From the NCBI GenBank assembly GCA_963750915.1, contig CAVVSF010000007.1, positions 248,001-312,000 on the forward strand: 64,000 bases of DNA, in the 5' to 3' direction. Position numbers and translations under genes: made by a program. Positions within the stretch are counted from its first letter, which is position 1; every line of letters begins with the position of its first letter. The notes under the pieces were generated by a model that worked only from the letters and a program-made list of their open reading frames with translations, made no database searches and had not been told where the DNA came from. This document shows positions 54,053 to 63,298 of the stretch, piece by piece. This DNA is from DATBJJ01 sp963750915. Its GTDB lineage: Bacteria; Acidobacteriota; Vicinamibacteria; Vicinamibacterales; 2-12-FULL-66-21.

Positions 54053-55988
54053 CGAGGGACTCCCTGACCGTGCGCGCCAGCAGCTCCGGCGTGAACGGCT
54101 TGTGCAGGATCTTGACCCCGGCGCTGAGCGCGCCGCGGTCCGTATTCAGGCGATTGGCGAAGCCGGACATGTAGAGGACGCGGATATCAGGCCGCGTGGC
54201 GACGATGCGCTGCGCCAGGTCCGGACCGCTCAAGCCGGGCATGACGATGTCGCTGAGCAACAGGTGGATCCGGCCGTCGTGCGCCGACGCGATCTCGGCC
54301 GCGTGGGTGACGTCACGGGCTTCGAGCACCCGGTAGCCTCGTCCGCTCAGCACACGTTGTACGAGATGGCGAACCCCGGGCTCATCTTCCACCAGCAGGA
54401 TTGTCTCGGTACCGGCGAACGGCACGGTCAGCGGCGCCTCGCGCCGCGGTACGTCGGTCGTCGCGGCGAGCGCCGGAAAGCGGATCGTGAACGCCGTCCC
54501 CCGGTTGCGCTCGCTCTCGACGCTGATGACGCCGCCGATTTGCGTGACGATGCCGTACACGGTCGACAGACCGAGGCCGGTGCCCTTGCCCGCGCCCTTG
54601 GTCGTGAAGAAGGGATCGAAGACGCGTTCCCGGATCTCGGGCGGGATGCCGGTACCGGTGTCCGAAACGACGAGTGCGACGCACGGCCAACGGGTCGCCG
54701 CCGGCTGGCGCGGATCGGCCGGCATCAGGTCGTTGCGGGTCTCGATTCGCAGGACGCCGCCGCGCGGCATCGCGTCGCGGGCGTTCACCGTCAGGTTCAT
54801 CAGCACCTGCTCGATCTGGTTGGGGTCGGCCTTGATCGGGTGCAAATCCGCTCGCTTGTCCGTTTCCAGCCGCACGTCCTCGCCGATGACACGGCCCAGC
54901 ATCTTCTCGAGTTCGGCGACCACGTCGTTGAGATCGATGCGAGTCGGTTCGATGACCTGTTTGCGGCTGAAGGTCAGCAGCTGGCGCGTCAGCGCGCCGG
55001 CGCGCTCGCCGGCCTTGCGGATCTCGAGGAGGTCGGCCTGTATCTCGGGCTGCTCGCGGGTGTTGTCGAGAAGCAGCGTCGTATAGCCGAGGATGGCGGT
55101 GAGGAGGTTGTTGAAATCGTGGGCGACGCCGCCCGCGAGCTGACCGACGGCCTCCATCTTCTGCGCCTGCCGGAACTGATCCTCGCTGAGGCGGAGCGCG
55201 TCCTCGGCCGCCTTGCGCTCGGTGATCTCGGAGGCGATGCCAAGCAGATGGCGGTCGACCGAGTCCGGCAGGTGCAGCGGCACGCGCCGCACTTCGAACC
55301 AGCGCGCCGCGCCGGTCCGCGGGTCGGTGACCATCTCGGCCGGCACGTACTCCGCGCGGCACGACGCGATCACCTGGTGCTCGACGGCGCGGCCGCGCAT
55401 GACTTCTTCGACCTTCGGGTTGAAGTCCGCCTCCGAGCGCCCGATCAGATCATCGACGGCAACACCATAGAGATCCGCGACGGCGCGGTTGGCCAGCGTG
55501 AAGCACCCGGTCGAGTCCTTGACGTAGACAAGGCCAGGGTTGGTGTCGACCACGAGGCGGAGGAAGTCGCGCTGGTGCGCCAGCGACTGCTCGGCACGCC
55601 GCCGTTCGCGGCGGTTACGGGCGTCGACGAGCTCGCGCTCGAGCGCCGGCGCGAGCCGCGCCAGGTTCTGCTTCGTGACGAAGTCGTGCGCCCCGGCCTT
55701 GAGGATCGCGACCGCCGCCGCCTCGTCGATGGTTCGCGATACGACAATGAACGGCAGGTCGAGGCCCCGTGCCTGCATCAGCGCCAGGGCATCGGCGCAG
55801 GTGAGATCGGGGAGCGAATGGTCGCTGACGACGGCGTCGATGCCGGGCCCGAGCGCCAGGGCGTAGCCGGCGCGATCGCGAACCCGCGTCGCGCTCGGCA
55901 CACAGCCCGCGTCGCGCAGGGCGTCGAGGAGGACGACCGCGTCCTCGTCGGAGTCTTCGACGAGCAGGAGTCGGATGGGCGCGCTCAT
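54036..55988 (-). CDS. Hybrid histidine kinase (receiver-PAS-HisKA-HATPase-receiver)
   Basis: A 650-residue soluble kinase from ATG 55988. An N-terminal receiver (VEDSDEDAVVLLDAL; 1-120), a PAS domain (about 145-265) and HisKA with His290 in GGVAHDFNNLL follow in order. The ATPase domain has NLTVNARDAMP and KGTGLGLSTVYGI, and a C-terminal receiver has LLLSDIVMPGLSGPD. This is the common acidobacterial layout. The signal is unknown. Confidence 0.92.
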   Translation of the reverse strand: MSAPIRLLLVEDSDEDAVVLLDALRDAGCVPSATRVRDRAGYALALGPGIDAVVSDHSLPDLTCADALALMQARGLDLPFIVVSRTIDEAAAVAILKAGAHDFVTKQNLARLAPALERELVDARNRRERRRAEQSLAHQRDFLRLVVDTNPGLVYVKDSTGCFTLANRAVADLYGVAVDDLIGRSEADFNPKVEEVMRGRAVEHQVIASCRAEYVPAEMVTDPRTGAARWFEVRRVPLHLPDSVDRHLLGIASEITERKAAEDALRLSEDQFRQAQKMEAVGQLAGGVAHDFNNLLTAILGYTTLLLDNTREQPEIQADLLEIRKAGERAGALTRQLLTFSRKQVIEPTRIDLNDVVAELEKMLGRVIGEDVRLETDKRADLHPIKADPNQIEQVLMNLTVNARDAMPRGGVLRIETRNDLMPADPRQPAATRWPCVALVVSDTGTGIPPEIRERVFDPFFTTKGAGKGTGLGLSTVYGIVTQIGGVISVESERNRGTAFTIRFPALAATTDVPRREAPLTVPFAGTETILLVEDEPGVRHLVQRVLSGRGYRVLEARDVTHAAEIASAHDGRIHLLLSDIVMPGLSGPDLAQRIVATRPDIRVLYMSGFANRLNTDRGALSAGVKILHKPFTPELLARTVRESLDVDAS

Positions 55989-56225
55989 CAGGGCTGCGGC
56001 CACGCCGCTGCGACGGGCCGCTCACTGGCTCGGCTCGCAATGGAGCGTGACGGCCTGAAGCTGGAGTCCCGACCGGCAGCGAACGCTCGGCCGATGTCCT
56101 GTAGCCGAATTCCGTGCCAGCGAAAAGCGGTGGGAAATGCCACGACCCCGCCGCGACGACAGCCGGCGCTGGCGCGAGTTGGAACAGGGCTGAGCAGTAC
56201 CTGTGATCGGGTGATCGCCGGGACG

Positions 56226-56290
56226 CCGGAGCTAAAGCTGCGGCCTACGAGTATCGGGGCGGTTTCGTAGCGCGGAGCTTCAGCTCCGCG
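56226..56290. repeat. Inverted pair of REP-like elements
   Basis: A minus-oriented element (CCGGAGCTAAAGCTGCGG, then CCTACGA; 56226-56251) faces a plus-oriented one (CGTAGCGCGGAGCTTCAGCT and on; 56266-56290). The PRC-barrel gene stop is the next three bases. Confidence 0.7.
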
Positions 56291-56633
56291 TCAGGCGGCC
56301 GTATGAAAGATCGGCACCCAGAGGTCGTCGTCGCTGACGACCGGCAGCGAGCCCGGAGCGAAATCTACGCCTCGAAGATCCGCTTCGCTCGTGGGGGACA
56401 TGATGCGCAGAACTCGAGCTTTGGAATCGGTACTGGAGCGGCGAGATCGGCAGCTCCCGTTGCCCGGCGTCAGTGTCGATGACCAGGCTGCGGATGCGCG
56501 GCGTCCCCGGCTCGAGGACGAAGCCCTGGACGACGCCGACCTTCTGGCCGTCGAGGGTGCGCAGCGACAGCCCTTCGCGGCGCAGGCCACTCTCACGAAC
56601 CCGGTTCGCTGGCAGATATCGCGGCGTGTCCAT
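56291..56633 (-). pseudogene. PRC-barrel-like protein, one +1 frameshift
   Basis: From ATG 56633 the frame reads GLSLRTLDGQKVGVVQGFVL, then IRSLVIDTDAGQRELPISPL, a PRC-barrel pattern. At about 56437 an extra C in CAGTACC shifts the frame; the right one continues DSKARVLRIMSPTSEADLRG and ends LWVPIFHTAA at 56291. Repaired length is about 113 residues. PRC-barrel proteins bind other proteins or RNA or act in stress; the role here is unknown. Confidence 0.6.
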
Positions 56634-56821
56634 GCGGCCCCCTTGCCTTCCCCGCCCGGCCGATCCGGCAGGCGCTGCCGCACCCAGTAGCAATTCCGGC
56701 ACCAGCGCAAAGTGTTGAAAATGACGGCATTCCTGGCTGCATCCAGCTCAGCGATGTGCGAAGATAGGCGCTCTGTTTCACATCTGTTGCAGCCAATCAC
56801 CCTCTCTCTGGAGTCGTTGGA

Positions 56822-57439
56822 ATGAAGCGTTTGGCAGTTGTCGTGACGATGTTGTTGTGCTCAGCCCTCCCCGCAGCCGCCCAGACCGAAGGACGCGTCA
56901 GCGTCGGCGGATCCGTCACCTTCATCCAGCCGACCGACAGTGAAGTGCAGTCGCTCTGGGGCTATGGGCCACTCGTCCGCCTGAACCCCAAGAAGGGCTG
57001 GGGCATTTCCGGAGGGCTCAACTGGTTCCGCGCCGACCTCGACAACCCCTCGGGTGCGTCCGGCGACTTCGCGCGGCTGCGGGTGCGGCCGCTGATGGCC
57101 GGCGTCGCGTACACGATCGGCAACCAGCCCGCCCTGGTCAGCTTCTCGATCGTCGCCGGGCCGTCGTTCAACGACCTCGACTTCCGCGACGAATACCTCG
57201 ATCGCCTGCCGGCGGGAACGCCGCGGCCCGAGCTCGACGCCGACAACAGTTTCGCGGTCCGCGGCGGCGTGACCCTCACCTACACCGTAGCGCCGCGCAT
57301 CGCCATCATCGGTTTCGGCGGCTACCTGGTCAACCGGCCGGACGTCGTCTATCGCGACGGCACCGGGCAGGAATACCGCAATCGCTGGAAAGCCGACTCG
57401 ATCGCACTGAGCGTCGGCGCGGTCTACTCGCTGTTCTAG
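56822..57439 (+). CDS. Outer-membrane beta-barrel-like exported protein
   Basis: A 205-residue protein with signal peptide LAVVVTMLLCSALPAAAQ. The mature part is alternating amphipathic beta strands (VSVGGSVTFIQP, WGISGGLNWFRADL, RVRPLMAGVAYTIG, RIAIIGFGGYLVNRP) and ends ALSVGAVYSLF with a terminal Phe, as outer-membrane barrels do. Size fits an eight-strand barrel. Function unknown. Confidence 0.7.
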   Translation: MKRLAVVVTMLLCSALPAAAQTEGRVSVGGSVTFIQPTDSEVQSLWGYGPLVRLNPKKGWGISGGLNWFRADLDNPSGASGDFARLRVRPLMAGVAYTIGNQPALVSFSIVAGPSFNDLDFRDEYLDRLPAGTPRPELDADNSFAVRGGVTLTYTVAPRIAIIGFGGYLVNRPDVVYRDGTGQEYRNRWKADSIALSVGAVYSLF

Positions 57440-57474
57440 GACGTTTCAGCCGGCACCCAGTGCCGGAGCCACCC

Positions 57475-58287
57475 ATGAAGGCAGTCGTGCTGGCCCGGGG
57501 CAAGGGCACGCGCATGCAGCGGGCGGACGCCACCGCGTCCGCCGATTCGGTGCAGGCAACGGTCGCGGACAGCGGGATCAAGGGCATGATCCCGTTCCGC
57601 CGGCCGTTTCTCGACTACGTCCTGAGCGCGCTTGCCGATGCCGGCTGCTCCGACGTCTGCCTCGTCATTGGTCCCGAACACGACGTCATCCGCGACTATT
57701 ACGAGCGCGCCAGCGTGCCGGAACGCGTGCGCGTGCATTTTGCCGTCCAGGCCGAGGCGCGAGGCACCGCCGACGCCGTGCTCTCGGCGCAGGCGTTCGC
57801 CGGCGGCGATCCTTTCCTGACAATGAACTCCGACAATTACTATCCGGTCGACGTGCTGCGGGCCCTGACCGCGCTCGACGGGCCGGGCCTGCCGGCTTTC
57901 ACACGCGACGCGCTCATAGCCGGGAGCAACATCGATTCGGAACGAATCCGCAGTTACGCTCTGCTCGAGAGCGTCGACGGCTATCTGACCGACATCATCG
58001 AGAAGCCGGACGAAAACACGTTCGCCCGCTTCGAACGCGGCGGCGGTGACGTCGCGGTGAGCATGAACTGCTGGCGGTTCGATGCTTCGATCTTCGACGC
58101 CTGTCTCGCGACGCCGCCCTCGCCGCGCGGCGAGATCGAACTGCCGAACGCCGTCCGCTACGCCATCCACCATCTCGGCATCCGATTTCGGACGGTGCCG
58201 GTCGAGGCCGGCGTGCTCGATCTTTCGCAGCGGCAGGACATCGCCGAGGTGGAGCGCCGGCTCGATCATGTCGATCCCCACCCCTGA
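57475..58287 (+). CDS. Sugar-1-phosphate nucleotidyltransferase-like protein
   Basis: A 270-residue protein from ATG 57475 with GGAG just upstream. The nucleotide loop reads VLARGKGTRM in place of the usual LAGGxGTRL. KGMIPFRRPFLDYVLSALAD, FLTMNSDNYYP (metal-binding Asp) and IIEKPDENTF follow the NTP_transferase pattern. It would activate a sugar phosphate with a nucleoside triphosphate. Its end overlaps the start of the GHMP kinase gene by 20 bases, so the two probably act in sequence. Confidence 0.82.
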   Translation: MKAVVLARGKGTRMQRADATASADSVQATVADSGIKGMIPFRRPFLDYVLSALADAGCSDVCLVIGPEHDVIRDYYERASVPERVRVHFAVQAEARGTADAVLSAQAFAGGDPFLTMNSDNYYPVDVLRALTALDGPGLPAFTRDALIAGSNIDSERIRSYALLESVDGYLTDIIEKPDENTFARFERGGGDVAVSMNCWRFDASIFDACLATPPSPRGEIELPNAVRYAIHHLGIRFRTVPVEAGVLDLSQRQDIAEVERRLDHVDPHP

Positions 58288-59604
58288 ACGCGCTTTCGTC
58301 GACGCGCTCGAGCGCCACGGCATGCGGCCCGCGATGGCCGCGCGCGTTGCCTCGCGCCTGGCGCAGCACGCCACCGCCCTCGCCGCGGCGCGTCCGGACG
58401 CCGGCGCGACGGACGCGTGGTTCGTGCCGGGGCGGATCGAAGTCCTCGGCAAACATACCGACTACGGCGGCGGACGCAGCCTGATTTGCGCCGTCGAGCG
58501 CGGACTCTGCGCCGTCAGCGCGGCGCGCGCGGACGGGCGGGTCGTCATCACCGACCGGCGGCGCGGCTTGACCATCACTGTCGAACCCGACGGTGCGGCG
58601 CCGTCCCTGTCGTGGGCGAACTACCCGAACACCGTCGTCGAGCGGCTGAAGCGCAATTTCCCGGGCGCCGTGCGCGGCGTCGATATCGTGTTCGACAGCG
58701 ACCTGCCGTCGGCGTCGGGCATGAGCAGTTCCAGCGCGCTGATGGTGCTGGTGCTGCTGGCCGTATCGCGGGCCAGCCGGCTCGACGCGCGCGACGAGTG
58801 GCGCCGGGCGATCGGCAACGAGGAAGACCTCGCGGCCTACGCGGCAACGATCGAAAACGGCAGCGGCTTCGGTGGCCTGGCCGGCGAGCGCGGCGTCGGC
58901 ACGCGCGGCGGCAGCGAGGATCACACGGCGATCCTCTGCAGCGAGCCCGATCGCCTCGGCCAGTACCTCGTTCCGGCCGACACGGCTCGAGCGCCGGGTG
59001 GCGCTGCCCGGCGACTGGATCTTCGCGATCGCCGTCAGCGGCGTGCGGGCACAGAAGACCGGCAACGCACGCGAGTCCTACAACCGCGCCGCCGAACGCG
59101 CGTCGCGCGTCGTCGAGCTCTGGCGGCAGGCGTCTGGCCGGGCCGACGAGACCCTCGCGGAGGCGGTGGCGAGCGCGCCCGAAGCCGAGGGGCAGATCCG
59201 CGCCCTGCTCACCGAACCGGCACTCCTCGATCGTTTCGATCAGTTCATCGAGGAGAGCAGCGTGCTCGTACCGGGCGCGACGGACTGCATCGAGCGCGGC
59301 GACGCAAAGGCATTGGGCGCCATCGTCGCGCGATCGCAGATGCTGGCGGAATCCCTGCTGGGGAACCAGGTGCCGCAAACCGCCGGGCTGGCGCGGCTCG
59401 CGCGCGAGCGAGGGGGCGCTCGCGGCCTCGGCGTTCGGCGCCGGGTTCGGCGGCAGCGTCTGGGCGCTCGTCGACGCGCAGGCCGCGGCGGGCTTTCTCA
59501 ATCGATGGCAGAATGCATACCGCGGCGCGTTTCCAGAGAGTTCGACCGCGGCGACGTTCTTTCTCTCGCGCCCGGGCACTTGCGCGCACCTGGTCGAAGT
59601 TTAG
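58268..59604 (+). pseudogene. GHMP-family sugar kinase (galactokinase type), two +1 frameshifts
   Basis: From ATG 58268 the frame gives RIEVLGKHTDYGGGRSLICA (galactokinase signature, with Lys where most have Glu) and DLPSASGMSSSSALMVL. Near 58963 an extra C in CAGTACC shifts it; the right text is GQYSFRPTRLERRVALPGDW and KTGNARESYNRAAERA. Near 59410 an extra G in a run of five shifts it again to GALAASAFGAGFGGSVWALV, ending at 59604. The repaired protein has about 444 residues and would phosphorylate galactose, N-acetylgalactosamine or a similar sugar at C1. All three family motifs are intact, so the shifts are probably errors. Confidence 0.75.
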
Positions 59605-59606
59605 CC

Positions 59607-59662
59607 GGGCGGGGCGGAAGCCCCGCCCTACTACGACGTAGCGCGGAGCTTCAGGTCCGCGA
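59607..59662. repeat. Inverted pair of REP-like elements
   Basis: A minus-oriented element (GGGCGGGGCGGAAGCCCCGC, from 59607, then CCTACTACG) faces a plus-oriented one (CGTAGCGCGGAGCTTCAGGT and on; 59637-59662). It follows the kinase stop by three bases. Confidence 0.7.
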
Positions 59663-59691
59663 TCGGCTCGAAGTGACAAGCGGAGACTCCC

Positions 59692-61044
59692 ATGCATAAC
59701 GACGACGCTCAAACCAACCGGCGGACCTTCCTGCAGATCGCCGGCGCGGCGCTCGGCACCACCCTGCTGCCGCGGCGCAGCGCCGCCGCTCAGGCGCCGG
59801 CCAGCGCCGCAGCCGGCCTGTTTGCTGCGCCGCCGATGAAAGAAGTCAGGATCGGGTTCGTCGGCGTCGGCGGCCAGGGCGGCTCGCACGTCCGCAACAT
59901 GCTGCGGGTGCCGGGCGCCCGCGTCACGGCGATCTGCGACATCGTGCCCGAGCGCGTCGCCCAGGTGCAGAAGTGGGTCGTCGAGGCTGGCCAGAAGGAA
60001 CCGGAGGGCTACTCACGCGGCCCGCGCGACTTCGAGCGGCTCTGCGACAGCCAGGACGTCGACCTCGTCTTCAACGCGACGCCCTGGGAATGGCACGTCC
60101 CCGTCTGCGCCGCGGCGATGAAGAAGGGCAAGCACACGGCGGTCGAGGTGCCGGCGGCGATGACGCTCGACGAGTGCTGGGAGCTGGTCGAGCTGGCCGA
60201 GAAGCACCGCAAGCACTGCGTGATGATGGAGAATTGCAACTACGGCCGTTCGGAGATGCTGGTCTTCAACATGGTCCGGCAGGGCCTGTTCGGCGAGGTC
60301 CTGCACGCCGAGGGCGGCTACCTGCACGACCTGCGCGAGATCAAGTTCGCCAATCGCGGTGAAGGCCTGTGGCGGCGGGCGTGGGCGTCGAAGATGAACG
60401 CCAACCTCTATCCGACGCACGGTCTCGGCCCGGTCGCCAACTGCATGGACATCAACCGCGGCGATCGCTTCGACTACCTGGTGTCGATGGCCGGCCCGTC
60501 CCGCGGCCTGCAGGATTGGGCGCGCGAGCACTTCCCCGAGGGCTCGCCGCACCGCGCAGAGAAGTTCGTCCTCGGCGACATCAACGTCAGCCTGATCAAG
60601 ACCGCGAAGGGCCGCACGATCTACGTCAGCCACGACACCAACCTGCCGCGGCCGTACAGCCGGATTCACCTCGTCCAGGGCACGCGCGGGCTGTTCCAGG
60701 GCTACCCCGATCGCGTCTACATCGAGGGCCGCGGCAAGCCGCACCAGTGGGAAGAAGCGAAGACGTATCTGGCCCAGTACGACCACCCGCTGTGGTCGGA
60801 ACTGACGAAAAAGGCCGAGGGCGCCGGGCACGGCGGCATGGACTATCTCGAGGACTATCGCCTCATCAAGTGCCTGCTCGACGGCGTTCCTACCGACATG
60901 AACGTCTACGACGCAGCCGCCCTCAGCGCCGTCGTCCACCTCACCGAACGATCGAACGCCCGGCGGAGCTCCGCCGTCGACTTCCCTGACTTCACGCGCG
61001 GCAAGTGGCAGGCGACGCCGCCGCTCGGCGTCGTCACGGCCTGA
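59692..61044 (+). CDS. Gfo/Idh/MocA-fold protein of the GH109 (alpha-N-acetylgalactosaminidase) type
   Basis: A 450-residue Tat-exported protein (NRRTFLQIAGAALG). The Rossmann part has GFVGVGGQGGSHVRNM, and the catalytic region has EVPAAMTLDECWELVE and YPTHGLGPVANCMDINRGDR, then FDYLVSM, the GH109 signature. GH109 enzymes remove terminal N-acetylgalactosamine using bound NAD. Placed after a sugar kinase and nucleotidyltransferase, it suggests uptake and reuse of the released sugar. Confidence 0.85.
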   Translation: MHNDDAQTNRRTFLQIAGAALGTTLLPRRSAAAQAPASAAAGLFAAPPMKEVRIGFVGVGGQGGSHVRNMLRVPGARVTAICDIVPERVAQVQKWVVEAGQKEPEGYSRGPRDFERLCDSQDVDLVFNATPWEWHVPVCAAAMKKGKHTAVEVPAAMTLDECWELVELAEKHRKHCVMMENCNYGRSEMLVFNMVRQGLFGEVLHAEGGYLHDLREIKFANRGEGLWRRAWASKMNANLYPTHGLGPVANCMDINRGDRFDYLVSMAGPSRGLQDWAREHFPEGSPHRAEKFVLGDINVSLIKTAKGRTIYVSHDTNLPRPYSRIHLVQGTRGLFQGYPDRVYIEGRGKPHQWEEAKTYLAQYDHPLWSELTKKAEGAGHGGMDYLEDYRLIKCLLDGVPTDMNVYDAAALSAVVHLTERSNARRSSAVDFPDFTRGKWQATPPLGVVTA

Positions 61045-61304
61045 TGAACGGCTGACCTGTAGCGAGTTTGCACGCCGCACGCTCAATGCGCGGCACTGTC
61101 ATGTGTCTTTTGCCCGGCGGCTCCTGCCGATCCGCCTGGCGATCCGTAAGACCTACATCAATCTTCCGCTCTCTTCGTAACGGCTGAGCGGCGGCCGGTG
61201 GGCGGATGCTGCGATTCACTGACGATCGCCCACCCGGCACGTTCGTTGCCGTTCACACCGCACTCTCTCAGATCACTACCTGTCGTTCCATGGAGGACTC
61301 CGCC
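61045..61304. other. Intergenic region before the haloperoxidase gene
   Basis: About 260 bases with no repeat, terminator or clear promoter that I can identify. Confidence 0.4.
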
Positions 61305-62861
61305 TTGACGCGTTCATCGGCCATATTCGTCGTGTCTCTCGTCGCCGTCACGTCGGGCCTGACGGCCTTGACCTGGGCCCAGGGTCAGCCCGACAACTTC
61401 ACTCGTTTCTGGGGCCGGCAGCACACCTATCCGCCCTCGCCGGGCCTGTCGGGCGCGCGCCGCCAGCCACCCGCCGCCGTCAGCGATCGCGTTCATCACT
61501 GGAACCGGATCGCCATCGACAGTGCCGGCCTCGATCACACGCCGGTGCTGCCGGACGAGATCCGCGTCTTCGGCGAGCAGATCGGTCCGGGACGATCAGC
61601 GCGGGCGATGGCCATCGTCCACATCGCGATCTTCGACGCCGTCAACTCGATCGCCCGGCGCTACCGCGGTTACACCGGCATTCCCGACGCGCCGCCGGGT
61701 GCATCGATGGAAGCGGCAATCGCGGCGGCGGCGCACGATACCCTCAACGCGATGTACCCGTCGCAGGCGCCGCACTGCGACGAGCTGTTCGCCGAGGAGC
61801 TGGCAGCGATTCCGGACGGCCAGAGCAAGGAAGACGGAATTCGCGCCGGCCGGCGCGCCGCCGCCGCGATCCTGGCGAAGACGGCGAAGGACGGCGCGAC
61901 GCACGCCGAGCCGGTGCTCGGCGTCGACTTCATCACCAGCAACCGTCCGGGCAACTGGCGCCAGGATCCGATCAGCCGGCTGCCGGTGGCACTCGGCGCC
62001 AGCTGGGGCGATGTCAAGCCAATGGTGATCTCGTCGGCCCGCGACTACCGCGTGCCGCCGCCTCCAGGCATGAACACGCGCGCCTACACCGCCGCCTACG
62101 ACGAGGTGAAGCAGCTGGGAGGCGACGGCATCACGACCCCGACCGAGCGCACGGAAGATCAGACGAACATCAGCATCTACTGGGCCTACGACGGCACGCC
62201 GAGCCTCTGCGCGCCGCCGCGGCTCTACAACCAGATCGCCTTGACGATCGCCGACCAGATGGGCGTCAACGGCCTAGAGCTCGCGCGCCTCCTCGCCATC
62301 CTCAACGTCACGATGTCGGACGCCGGCATCGCCAGCTGGGAGTCGAAGTACTACTACCAGGTGTGGCGGCCGATCACCGGCATCCGCGAATCGGATCCCG
62401 GCACCGGCCCGACCGGCGGCGGCGACGGCAACTCGCGAACGATCGGCGACCCGACCTTTACACCCCTCGGCGCGCCGGCGAGCAACCTGCAGGGTCCGAA
62501 CTTCACGCCGCCGTTTCCGGCGTACCCGTCGGGCCACGCCGTCTTCGGCGGAGCGCTGTTCCAGACGCTGCGCAACTTCTTCCGCCGCGACGACATCGCG
62601 TTCACGTTCGTCTCCGACGAGCTGAACGGGCAGACCCGCGACAACCAGGGCAATGTGCGGCCGCTGCTGCCGCGCAGCTTCGAGTCGCTCTCGCAGGCGG
62701 AAGAGGAGAACGGGCAGAGCCGGATCTATCTCGGCATTCACTGGGAGTTCGACAAGACCGCCGGCATCGCCCAGGGGCGGCGCGTCGCCAACTACGTGTT
62801 CCGGAACGCGTTCAGGCCGCGGGGACCCTCAGTTGGCGTTACGCCCGGCAGGGAACCCTGA
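61305..62861 (+). CDS. Vanadium-dependent haloperoxidase/PAP2-type exported protein
   Basis: A protein of 518 residues if it starts at TTG 61305, which has GGAGG at a good distance; ATG 61290 is the alternative. The signal peptide is AIFVVSLVAVTSGLTALTWA. The vanadate/phosphate pocket motifs are in order: YYQVWRPITGIRESD, FPAYPSGHAVFGG and SRIYLGIHWEFDKTAG. This fold is shared by vanadium haloperoxidases and acid phosphatases; the length and text fit the bacterial haloperoxidase-like group. Substrate unknown. Confidence 0.87.
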   Translation: MTRSSAIFVVSLVAVTSGLTALTWAQGQPDNFTRFWGRQHTYPPSPGLSGARRQPPAAVSDRVHHWNRIAIDSAGLDHTPVLPDEIRVFGEQIGPGRSARAMAIVHIAIFDAVNSIARRYRGYTGIPDAPPGASMEAAIAAAAHDTLNAMYPSQAPHCDELFAEELAAIPDGQSKEDGIRAGRRAAAAILAKTAKDGATHAEPVLGVDFITSNRPGNWRQDPISRLPVALGASWGDVKPMVISSARDYRVPPPPGMNTRAYTAAYDEVKQLGGDGITTPTERTEDQTNISIYWAYDGTPSLCAPPRLYNQIALTIADQMGVNGLELARLLAILNVTMSDAGIASWESKYYYQVWRPITGIRESDPGTGPTGGGDGNSRTIGDPTFTPLGAPASNLQGPNFTPPFPAYPSGHAVFGGALFQTLRNFFRRDDIAFTFVSDELNGQTRDNQGNVRPLLPRSFESLSQAEEENGQSRIYLGIHWEFDKTAGIAQGRRVANYVFRNAFRPRGPSVGVTPGREP

Positions 62862-62885
62862 CCGTGGGGGTGCGTAGAATCAATC

Positions 62886-63203
62886 ATGATCATCAGCACC
62901 ACCGCGGTCCTCGACGGCCGTCCGGTCAGCCGCTACCTCGGCATCGTCACCGGCGAAGCCATCATCGGCGCCAACATCTTCCGCGACATGTTCGCCGCCG
63001 TTCGCGACATCGTCGGCGGGCGCTCGGCGACCTACGAGAAGGCGCTCGCCGAAGCGCGCGAGACGGCGCTGGCGGAAATGCAGCAGCGGGCGCAGGAGCT
63101 GGGTGCCAACGCCGTGATTGGCGTCGACCTCGATTACGAAGTGCTGGGACAAAACAACGGGATGTTGATGGTGTCCTGCAGCGGCACGGCGGTGGTTTGT
63201 TGA
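62886..63203 (+). CDS. YbjQ/UPF0145 family protein
   Basis: A 105-residue protein that matches UPF0145 along its whole length: VSRYLGIVTGEAIIGANIFR, GGRSATYEKALAEARETALA, ELGANAVIGVDLDYEVLG and GTAVV. The family forms pentameric beta rings and is often called heavy-metal-binding, but its role is not settled. Confidence 0.9.
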   Translation: MIISTTAVLDGRPVSRYLGIVTGEAIIGANIFRDMFAAVRDIVGGRSATYEKALAEARETALAEMQQRAQELGANAVIGVDLDYEVLGQNNGMLMVSCSGTAVVC

Positions 63204-63207
63204 ATAG

Positions 63208-63298
63208 TCACCAGTTGCCAGTTGCCAGTAGCCAGTCACAGGTATCGGCCCGGAGCTGGACTGGCAACTGGTGACTGGTGACTGGCAACTGGCAACTC
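63208..63298. repeat. Heptamer array with inverted halves (CAGTTGC / GCAACTG)
   Basis: CCAGTTGCCAGTTGCCAGTA (left, 63211-63240) faces CTGGCAACTGGTGACTGGTG and on (right, 63260-63298) across about 20 bases. It fills the gap between two convergent genes and could act as a two-way terminator. Confidence 0.8.

Noticed and set aside
45711..59604. Programmed +1 frameshifting to explain the broken frames
   Set aside because: No slippery sequence plus stop codon or stimulatory structure is seen, and the affected genes are unrelated; error is simpler.
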